Below are positions 1 through 6,851 of a stretch of 39,384 nucleotides of DNA, piece by piece (position 1 is the stretch's first letter; every line of letters starts with the position of its first letter). The stretch is taken from assembly GCA_030053925.1 (NCBI GenBank), contig JASGCX010000034.1, positions 1 to 39,384 on the forward strand. The letters run 5' to 3'. This DNA is from Flavobacterium sp. Its GTDB lineage: Bacteria; Bacteroidota; Bacteroidia; Chitinophagales; Chitinophagaceae. The translations under genes were made by a program, and so were the position numbers. The notes below the pieces were generated by a model. It was given only the letters and a program-made list of their open reading frames with translations. It had not been told where the DNA came from and did not search any database.

Positions 1-126
1 GCTTGTTTTAAAGTTAAATGCGCTTACATGTGAAGATGAGTTCTTATAAAATACTTAATATCTCAATTTTCTATAAATACTTATTGCTTAAAGGAAACTG
101 CATTTCAGTTTTTCCACGCAATCCAC

Positions 127-134
127 TATGTTTG
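127..134 (+). promoter_or_regulatory. Bacteroidota-type -7 element (TATGTTTG)
   Basis: The octamer matches the TAnnTTTG -7 consensus of the primary sigma factor of Bacteroidota and is followed by CG. It lies 24 nt before the ATG of the next gene, so the leader would be roughly 18 nt. I see no good -33 TTTG at the usual spacing, so this is a motif-based call only. Confidence 0.4.
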
Positions 135-158
135 CGAACGTCTTTAAAAAAATAACAA

Positions 159-3100
159 ATGAACTTTACCAAGATTAACAACCTAGTTGGTTGGGCTGTA
201 TGCTTATTAGCTTGCACAGTTTACATTTTAACCTCAGAAGCTGGTGGCAGTTTTTGGGATTGCGGCGAATTTGTAAGTAGCTGTTTTAGATTGCAAATTC
301 CTCACCCACCGGGGGCACCTTTATTTGTACTATTAGGTAGAATTTTTATTGTTTTGTTTGGTGATGACCCAAACACAGCAGCAAAAGCAGTAAACATCAT
401 GAGTGCTTTGGCTAGTGGTTTTACTATTTTGTTTTTGTTTTGGACTATTACACACTTTGCTCGCAGAATAGTGAAAGTAAATGTTACTGAAAACATGACT
501 GGCTACCAAATTTGGAGTGTTATGGGTGCTGGTGTAGTAGGTGCTTTGGCTTATACATTTAGTGATAGCTTTTGGTACAGTGCCGTAGAAGGCGAGGTGT
601 ATGCCATGAGTTCCTTTTTTACAGCCATTGTATTTTGGGCTATTTTAAAATGGGAACACGAAGCCGATAAACCCGGTGCCGATAGATGGATTGTGTTGAT
701 TTTCTTTTTAATGGGCTTATCTATAGGTGTACACTTGTTAAACTTGCTAACCATTCCTGCCATTGTAATGGTGTACTATTATAAAAGACAAACAACCTTT
801 AACTATGCGGTAATTCGTAAATGGTTTTTAATATTACTAGCCGCTACAGCGGCTATAGGGTTTATTGGTGCTTTATTTTTAGCACAAAAAGAAGTAAACG
901 AAGATCGTGGTATTCCTTCCGATGCAACTTATGCAGGCTTGGTAATTTTAGGTACTTTAGCTGCTTTTGGCTTTTTATTTTTTGTAGAAGGCATCAATAA
1001 AGCTAAAAAAACTTTGTACGGTGGGGTGTATATTTTCTTTATTATTGGTTGCGTAATTACAGGTATTGTACAAGTAGCTGTAATTCAAAGCAGCATTGGT
1101 TTAGCAGGCGCTTTCGATAGAAGATTTGTAAATAGCTTGGGGCTGCCATTTTTCAGTGGGTTTACTACATTCTTTATTTTACTAGCAGTTTTAATTTGGC
1201 TAGGCTTACGTTTCGCTACTAAAAAAGGGTGGGCTTATTTACGCTTGGCATTGTGGTGTTTCTCATTTATGCTAATAGGTTATAGTACCTATTTAACTAC
1301 CATGATTCGCAGTAGTGCCAATCCTTCGGTAGATATGTACAATGTAGATAATCCAATGAGTTTAGTGGGCTATTTAGGTCGTGAACAATATGGTGACTTC
1401 CCTTTAGTTTATGGGCAAAAGTTTACGGCACAACCCGCTTCTTACAAGCAAGGTGCTATGAAATACCAAAAAGGCAAAGACAAGTACATTGAAATTGGTA
1501 AAGACTTTAGTTATGTATATCAACCAGATGATAAAATGGTTTTTCCTCGTGTTTGGGATGCAAGTAACGAGCAAAATCATGCGTATTATTATGCACAAAT
1601 GCTTGGTATTACCCCTTTAAAAGATGGCACTTACGATAGAGCACCAACACAATTAGATAATATTTCTTTCTTCTTAGCTTACCAGAACTACTTTATGTAT
1701 TTGCGCTATTTTATGTGGAATTTTAGCGGTAAACAAAACGATATACAAGGCTCGTTTATTGGTAATGTTAGGGATGGCAACTGGATTACTGGTATTAATT
1801 TGATAGATAATTTAATCTATGGTGATCAAAGTGCATTACCCGATAGTATTAAAAACAACAAAGCGCATAACAAGCTATTCCTATTGCCTTTTATTTTAGG
1901 TTTAATTGGTTTGTTCTATCAGTTTAAACAGAAAGGCGACGATGCGTTTGTTAATTTCTTATTGTTCTTCTTCACAGGTTTTGCCATTGTAATTTACCTA
2001 AACCAAGCTGGTAATCAACCACGTGAGCGTGATTATGCCTACGTTGGTAGCTTTTATGCGTTTGCCGTGTGGATTGGTATTGGTGTGTTGAAGGTAAGAG
2101 ATTGGATTGCAAAAGCAGTTTCTCAAACTACTGCCGCTTCAATTGCCACAGTGGTATGTTTAATAGCCGTGCCAGCAATAATGGCGCAGCAAGAGTGGGA
2201 TGACCATGATAGAAGTAAAAAAGTTTTGGCTAGAGATTTAGCGAAAGACTATTTAGAAAGTTGCGCACCAAATGCCATTTTAATGACTTTTGGCGATAAC
2301 GATACTTATCCATTATGGTACGCACAAGAAGTAGAAGGTATTAGAAAAGATGTACGTGTAATTAACAACAGTTTATTAGGTATCGATTGGTATATTAACC
2401 AATTGCGTTACAAAGTAAATGAGAGCGATTCTATTGATGTAATTTGGAGTGCTGAACAAATTGAAGGTTCTAAAATGAATTATATCCGCTACAAACCAAA
2501 TCCTGCTATACCAGAAACCAGATTTTACGACTTGTTCGACATGATGAAAAATTATGTTGGCGGTAAAATTGGTGCAGAAGAACAAGGTGATGGTAATGTA
2601 GAACCTACTTTCCCTGTAAAAAAAGTATCGGTACCAGTAGATAAAGCAGTGGTATTGGCTAACAAAACTGTTAATGCAAAAGATAGTGTTGTAAGTGAAT
2701 TACAGTTTGAAATTCCAAAAGGTGCTTTAACCAAAAATGACCTTGCGGTTTTAAACATTATTGCAGCTAACAATTGGAAACGCCCTATTTACTTTACATC
2801 GCCTTATGGCGAACTTGGCTTTGGTAAATACTTACGCAAAGATGGTTTAAGCTACCGTTTAGTGCCCGTAGAAAACGATGAGTTTAATGCAGATTGGGCT
2901 TTAGATAAAATGATGAACAAATTTGCCTTTGGTAATGCAGATTTAAAAGGTGTGTATTACGATGAAGAAAACCGTCGTCATTTGAATTCTATTCGTACTT
3001 CTTACGGTGAATTAGCAAGTTATTTGGCTGCAAAAGACAGAAAAGAAGAAGCTAAAAAAGTGCTAAATAAAGTAGATAAAGGCATGCTTCAAGAAAACTT

Positions 3101-3410
3101 TGCTTATGGTATGGTAAGCCGTGGTAATACGCATAATAGATACAGCTTAATGTTCTTAAATGCTTGTTACATGGCTGAAGATAAGGCATTGATTAAGAAA
3201 GTGTCTGAGTCTGTAAAGAAAGATTTGCAACAGCAAATTAAATACTACAACAGCCTCAATGGCGGTAATGCTGAAAATATGAGTGATGAAAGACGTATGG
3301 CAGAAAGCTATTTGCAAGCATTAGACCAAATGGAAAAGCAATACACACAACCGGCTAAAGTTGCAGTACCAGAAATAGGTACACCAATAATAAAAGACAG
3401 CGGCAAGTAA
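159..3410 (+). CDS. DUF2723 (GT117/TMEM260-like) polytopic membrane protein
   Basis: This 1083-residue protein has many hydrophobic segments in its first ~690 residues and a soluble C-terminal part. Near the N-terminus is the family signature: FWDCGEF at residues 32-38 followed by HPPGAPLF at 49-56. These acidic and His-Pro motifs resemble the first-loop motif of dolichol-phosphate-sugar-dependent protein glycosyltransferases. DUF2723 is now grouped with human TMEM260, an O-mannosyltransferase, and is annotated as glycosyltransferase family 117. I infer a role in glycosylating exported proteins at the inner membrane; the donor and acceptor cannot be read from the sequence. Length and start are normal for Bacteroidota members. 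It is monocistronic, with a -7 box upstream and a strong terminator just downstream. Confidence 0.85.
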   Translation: MNFTKINNLVGWAVCLLACTVYILTSEAGGSFWDCGEFVSSCFRLQIPHPPGAPLFVLLGRIFIVLFGDDPNTAAKAVNIMSALASGFTILFLFWTITHFARRIVKVNVTENMTGYQIWSVMGAGVVGALAYTFSDSFWYSAVEGEVYAMSSFFTAIVFWAILKWEHEADKPGADRWIVLIFFLMGLSIGVHLLNLLTIPAIVMVYYYKRQTTFNYAVIRKWFLILLAATAAIGFIGALFLAQKEVNEDRGIPSDATYAGLVILGTLAAFGFLFFVEGINKAKKTLYGGVYIFFIIGCVITGIVQVAVIQSSIGLAGAFDRRFVNSLGLPFFSGFTTFFILLAVLIWLGLRFATKKGWAYLRLALWCFSFMLIGYSTYLTTMIRSSANPSVDMYNVDNPMSLVGYLGREQYGDFPLVYGQKFTAQPASYKQGAMKYQKGKDKYIEIGKDFSYVYQPDDKMVFPRVWDASNEQNHAYYYAQMLGITPLKDGTYDRAPTQLDNISFFLAYQNYFMYLRYFMWNFSGKQNDIQGSFIGNVRDGNWITGINLIDNLIYGDQSALPDSIKNNKAHNKLFLLPFILGLIGLFYQFKQKGDDAFVNFLLFFFTGFAIVIYLNQAGNQPRERDYAYVGSFYAFAVWIGIGVLKVRDWIAKAVSQTTAASIATVVCLIAVPAIMAQQEWDDHDRSKKVLARDLAKDYLESCAPNAILMTFGDNDTYPLWYAQEVEGIRKDVRVINNSLLGIDWYINQLRYKVNESDSIDVIWSAEQIEGSKMNYIRYKPNPAIPETRFYDLFDMMKNYVGGKIGAEEQGDGNVEPTFPVKKVSVPVDKAVVLANKTVNAKDSVVSELQFEIPKGALTKNDLAVLNIIAANNWKRPIYFTSPYGELGFGKYLRKDGLSYRLVPVENDEFNADWALDKMMNKFAFGNADLKGVYYDEENRRHLNSIRTSYGELASYLAAKDRKEEAKKVLNKVDKGMLQENFAYGMVSRGNTHNRYSLMFLNACYMAEDKALIKKVSESVKKDLQQQIKYYNSLNGGNAENMSDERRMAESYLQALDQMEKQYTQPAKVAVPEIGTPIIKDSGK

Positions 3411-3427
3411 CACTGCTAATCAATAAC

Positions 3428-3464
3428 AAAAAGCCTCGCAACTAATAACTGCGAGGCTTTTTTT
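3428..3464 (+). terminator. Intrinsic terminator after the DUF2723 gene
   Basis: The arm AAGCCTCGCA pairs perfectly with TGCGAGGCTT around a 9-nt loop. The right arm runs into seven T residues. It starts 17 nt after the stop codon. Confidence 0.9.
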
Positions 3465-3501
3465 GGTGTGATATTAATTAGATGCCGTTACTCGGCATGA
3501 C

Positions 3502-3534
3502 GTAAAAAAGCCACTCGTAAAAACAAGTGGCTTT
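3502..3534 (-). terminator. Intrinsic terminator of the hsp20 gene (minus strand)
   Basis: AAAGCCACT at 3507-3515 pairs with AGTGGCTTT at 3526-3534. Read on the minus strand, the hairpin is followed by a run of six T. It lies about 33 nt past the hsp20 stop codon. A small ATGCCG/CGGCAT hairpin at 3482-3498 lies just beyond it. Confidence 0.8.
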
Positions 3535-3566
3535 AACCAAAAACTAACTGCCTGTATATGAAATTA

Positions 3567-3995
3567 TTATAAAATTTCAATTTCTTTAGGTGCTACTTTC
3601 ACTTCTTCTTTTTTTGGTAAATACAGTTTTAAAATACCGTTTTCGTATTTCGCTTGTATTGCATCTGCATTTACTTTTTCATCCAATGTAAAACTGCGTT
3701 TAAAGCTTTTGAAGCTAAATTCTCTGCGTAAGGTTTTGTAGTCTTTGTTCTCTACAGTTTCTTTTTGTTCAAAAGCAATAGTGAGTAAATTGTTGTCAAT
3801 ATTCACTTTAAAATCTTCTTTGTTTCTACCTGGCACATTTAGTTCTACATGATAGCCATCGGTAGTTTCGTGAATATTTACCGGTGGTGCAAAATAATTG
3901 TGTACTTGGTCTTTACCCCAATGTGCAGGAAAGCCATTAAAAAATTCATCAACTAAAAAATTAAAGTTTGCTGGATTTCTTTTTACGAGTGTCAT
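3567..3995 (-). CDS. Hsp20/alpha-crystallin small heat-shock protein
   Basis: This 142-residue protein is an ATP-independent holdase that binds unfolding proteins in the cytoplasm. The alpha-crystallin domain spans roughly residues 35-135 and contains the conserved N-V-P-G turn (ELNVPG). The ENGILKLYLPK segment carries the G-x-L motif of the last strands. The C-terminus ends in IEIL, the I-x-I-type tail used for oligomer assembly. The short hydrophobic N-terminus containing FFNGFP is typical of class A-like bacterial sHSPs. It is transcribed alone, divergently from the bacilliredoxin gene, with its own terminator. No heat-shock operator such as CIRCE is visible in the 233-bp divergent spacer. 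Confidence 0.93.
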   Translation of the reverse strand: MTLVKRNPANFNFLVDEFFNGFPAHWGKDQVHNYFAPPVNIHETTDGYHVELNVPGRNKEDFKVNIDNNLLTIAFEQKETVENKDYKTLRREFSFKSFKRSFTLDEKVNADAIQAKYENGILKLYLPKKEEVKVAPKEIEIL

Positions 3996-4169
3996 AATTG
4001 TATGTTTTTTGTTTTTTAGAAATAATTGTTTTCTGAGGGTCAGTTATTCAAATTGTGTTCCATTGGCTAATTACGCCCTACAATTGCGCCATTGTGACTT
4101 ATTTAGTTTGTAAATTGCGCCAATATGTCGCTTTCGATAGTCGAAAAAAGGCAAATTGACGTTTAGAAC

Positions 4170-4202
4170 TTTCATACGATGCCCATTTTTCTCTTATTTT
4201 TG
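4170..4202 (+). promoter_or_regulatory. Promoter of the bacilliredoxin gene
   Basis: TATTTTTG at 4195-4202 is an exact TAnnTTTG -7 box and is followed by CA. A TTTC at 4170-4173 can serve as a -33 element (3 of 4 bases) with a 21-bp spacer. The predicted transcript would start near 4208, about 20 nt before the ATG. Confidence 0.55.
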
Positions 4203-4228
4203 CATCGTCAATTAAAAGAAGATTTGTT

Positions 4229-4645
4229 ATGTATCCAGCAGAAATAGTTTTACCAATGAAAGCCGAATTAACTGACGGCGGATTTGCAGATTTAAGTACA
4301 GCAGAATTAGTAAACAATACTTTAAAGCAATCAGGCACAACCTTAGTAGTTATAAATTCTGTTTGTGGTTGTGCTGCCGGTAGCTGCAGGCCAGGCGTGT
4401 TGATGGCAGTAAACAATGCAGCCAAAAAGCCCGATAATTTAGCAACTGTATTTGCAGGTTTTGATGTTGCAGCAGTTAATCAAGTAAGACAACATTTATT
4501 GCCTTACCCACCATCTTCACCAGCTATTGCTTTGTTTAAAGATGGTGCTTTGGTAAGTATGGTTGAGCGTCACCAAATTGAAGGTAGATCTGCACAAATG
4601 ATTGCACATCATTTAATAGCAGAGTTTGAAAAATATTGCAATTAA
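4229..4645 (+). CDS. BrxA/BrxB family bacilliredoxin
   Basis: This 138-residue protein belongs to the YphP/YqiW (DUF1094) family. The redox motif C46-G-C48 is visible in SVCGCAAGSC, with the third conserved cysteine at 53. It also has the family N-terminus MYPAEIVLPM and the conserved PYPPSSPAIALF stretch. Bacilliredoxins remove bacillithiol from S-bacillithiolated cytosolic proteins after oxidative stress. The bacillithiol biosynthesis deacetylase bshB1 lies 1.5 kb downstream on the same strand, which fits a bacillithiol role. A terminator follows within 35 bp, so it is probably transcribed alone. Confidence 0.92.
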   Translation: MYPAEIVLPMKAELTDGGFADLSTAELVNNTLKQSGTTLVVINSVCGCAAGSCRPGVLMAVNNAAKKPDNLATVFAGFDVAAVNQVRQHLLPYPPSSPAIALFKDGALVSMVERHQIEGRSAQMIAHHLIAEFEKYCN

Positions 4646-4678
4646 GAGCGTTTTTTTAGATGGGTTAGTTAGTAAATG

Positions 4679-4705
4679 GCCTCGTATGTTTATGCGAGGC
4701 TTTTT
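4679..4705 (+). terminator. Intrinsic terminator after the bacilliredoxin gene
   Basis: A nine-pair stem (GCCTCG/CGAGGC extended by GU and AU pairs) has a four-base loop and is followed by five T. It separates the bacilliredoxin gene from lgt. Confidence 0.85.
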
Positions 4706-4774
4706 ATTGAAGCTATTGGGTAAATTAACTAACATTGCAGTAGCATTGCCTGTAATCAGTATAATACAAACATT

Positions 4775-6055
4775 ATGTATCCCAATTTATATTACCTATT
4801 CAAAGATTTTTTTGGTGTAGAATGGCGCGGTTTAAAGTTGGTCAATTCTTTTGGATTTTTTGTTGCCCTTGCATTTTTGACCGCCGCATACCTAGTTACA
4901 CAAGAGCTTAAACGTAAGCAGCAGCAAGGGTTACTTGGCTATACCGAAGAGAAGGTAATGGTTGGTGCGCCAGCATCGATAGCCGAATTAATCATAAACT
5001 TTTTATTGGGTTTTGTATTTGGTTTCAAAATTGTTGGTGCATTTATTATTACCGATGCTTTTAACGATCCCCAATCGTTTATCTTATCATCACAAGGTTA
5101 TTTGCCTTCAGGTATCGTGTTAGGTAGTTTGTTTGCTTGGCTAAAATGGCGTGAAAAAAATAAAGAAAAATTAGCCAAACCAGAGCAGCGCACCATTCGT
5201 ATTTGGCCACAAGATAGAGTAGGTGACTTGGTAATTATTGCAGCAGTATTTGGTTTTTCGGGTGCAAAAGTATTTCACAACCTAGAAAATTGGAACGACT
5301 TTGTGAGAGACCCAATAGGCTCTCTTATTTCCTTTAGTGGGTTAACGTTTTATGGTGGGTTAATTTGTGCAGGTTTAGCCATTGTGTTTTATGCACGTAA
5401 ACATAAAATTGCCATTCCTCATTTAGCCGATGCATTTGCACCTGCTTTAATGCTAGCTTATGCTATTGGCCGCATTGGTTGCCATGTAAGTGGTGATGGT
5501 GACTGGGGTATTTTAAACAGTGCTTTTGTAAGTAACAATACTGGTTTGGTAGTGCCTGCAAGTGCCGAACAATTTAATGCCACTTTATTGGCAAATCAAA
5601 ATTTTTATATCAACCAGTTTAAGAGTTTAGAGGCGGTAAAACATATTAGTGTGCAACCGTTTTGGCATTTGCCAGATTGGTTATTTGCTTACAATTATCC
5701 GCACAATGTTATTAACGAAGGTGTAAAAATTATGGGTTGCGATGGGCAATATTGCTCGCAATTACCACTACCAGTTTTTCCTACTGCTTTTTACGAGGTG
5801 ATAGCTTGTACGGTACTATTTGCAATACTTTGGGCTAGCCGTAAACGCTTAAAATTGCCAGGCCAAATGTTTGGTTTTTATTTTATTTTAAATGGCATTG
5901 AACGTTTTACTATTGAAAAAATAAGGGTAAATACTAAGTATGAAGGCTTGCCTTTTCAACCTACGCAAGCAGAGTTAATAGCTACATTATTAATAATTGC
6001 AGGTATTGTAATTATGATTATTGCCAGTAAAAAAACTGCGAAAGCAACCGCTTAA
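4775..6055 (+). CDS. lgt: Prolipoprotein diacylglyceryl transferase
   Basis: Lgt transfers diacylglycerol from phosphatidylglycerol to the lipobox cysteine of prolipoproteins in the inner membrane, the first step of lipoprotein maturation. The 426-residue protein is polytopic. The start MYPNLYYLFKDFFGVEW is typical of Bacteroidota members. Family landmarks are TFYGGLICAG near residue 190 (equivalent of the HGG motif), AIGRIGCHVSGDGDWG near 229-245 (the Lgt signature region), FPTAFYE, and GIERFTIEKIRVN near the C-terminus. It is longer than the ~290-residue E. coli enzyme, mainly through the N-terminal helix region and a loop of about 80 residues after the signature; long forms are common in this phylum. 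It is followed at 43 bp by bshB1. Several predicted lipoproteins in this window would be substrates. Confidence 0.92.
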   Translation: MYPNLYYLFKDFFGVEWRGLKLVNSFGFFVALAFLTAAYLVTQELKRKQQQGLLGYTEEKVMVGAPASIAELIINFLLGFVFGFKIVGAFIITDAFNDPQSFILSSQGYLPSGIVLGSLFAWLKWREKNKEKLAKPEQRTIRIWPQDRVGDLVIIAAVFGFSGAKVFHNLENWNDFVRDPIGSLISFSGLTFYGGLICAGLAIVFYARKHKIAIPHLADAFAPALMLAYAIGRIGCHVSGDGDWGILNSAFVSNNTGLVVPASAEQFNATLLANQNFYINQFKSLEAVKHISVQPFWHLPDWLFAYNYPHNVINEGVKIMGCDGQYCSQLPLPVFPTAFYEVIACTVLFAILWASRKRLKLPGQMFGFYFILNGIERFTIEKIRVNTKYEGLPFQPTQAELIATLLIIAGIVIMIIASKKTAKATA

Positions 6056-6098
6056 CCGCCTTTGTAAATTTTGGTTTTATTTATTTAAAATGTATTTT

Positions 6099-6827
6099 AT
6101 GAAGTTGGATATTTTGGCTATAGGTGTGCATCCAGACGATGTTGAACTTGGTTGTAGCGGTACTATTGCAAGTGCTATTGCAGAAGGCAAAAAAGTAGGT
6201 ATTGTAGATTTAACGCAGGGCGAATTAGGTACAAGGGGTACAGTAGAAACACGTTATGCAGAGGCAGCGGAAGCAGCGAAAATTTTGGGCGTTTGTGTAA
6301 GAGAGAATTTAAAAATGGCAGATGGCTTTTTTCAAAACGATGAAGCGCACCAGCGATTGATAATTACAGCCATTAGAAAATACCAACCAGAAATTATTTT
6401 GTGTAATGCGCCAGAGGATCGTCACCCAGACCACGGCCGCAGTGCAAAACTAGTATCTGATGCCGCTTTTTTAAGTGGCTTACGCAAAATTACTACTAAC
6501 TGCGATGGTGCTTATCAAGAAGCATGGCGGCCTAAATACATGTTCCACTACATTCAAGATAGATTTTTACAGCCTTCTTTTGTGGTAGATATTTCGGCCC
6601 ATTTTGAAACCAAAATTGCTTCTGTATTGGCTTATACCACACAATTTAATAGCCCAAGTACCAACGAGCCGCAAACCTATATTTCTTCGCCACAATTTAT
6701 AGAAACGGTGAAAGCTAGGGCCATGATGCTTGGTAAAAGAATAGGTGTGCAATACGCTGAAGGCTTTATATCGGAAAAAGTGATTGGTGTAAACTCATTT
6801 GATGCATTTGTACAAAATGTAACATAA
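6099..6827 (+). CDS. bshB1: Bacillithiol biosynthesis deacetylase BshB1
   Basis: This 242-residue LmbE/PIG-L-family zinc hydrolase removes the acetyl group from GlcNAc-malate to give GlcN-malate, the second step of bacillithiol synthesis. The zinc-site motifs are HPDD at 11-14 and HPDH at 109-112. TQGELGTRGT and the MFHYIQDRF region are also typical of BshB1. I chose the ATG at 6099 because the protein then begins MKLDILAIGVHPDD as in homologues. The longer open frame from 6021 overlaps lgt and adds an unlikely basic leader. Its proximity to the bacilliredoxin gene supports the pathway assignment. Confidence 0.92.
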   Translation: MKLDILAIGVHPDDVELGCSGTIASAIAEGKKVGIVDLTQGELGTRGTVETRYAEAAEAAKILGVCVRENLKMADGFFQNDEAHQRLIITAIRKYQPEIILCNAPEDRHPDHGRSAKLVSDAAFLSGLRKITTNCDGAYQEAWRPKYMFHYIQDRFLQPSFVVDISAHFETKIASVLAYTTQFNSPSTNEPQTYISSPQFIETVKARAMMLGKRIGVQYAEGFISEKVIGVNSFDAFVQNVT

Positions 6828-6851
6828 CAATTGAAAAAATGATTTTCCATT

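Noticed and set aside
4626..4820. 64-codon plus-strand frame between the bacilliredoxin gene and lgt
   Set aside because: It contains the terminator hairpin of the bacilliredoxin gene and overlaps the true lgt start. No motif.
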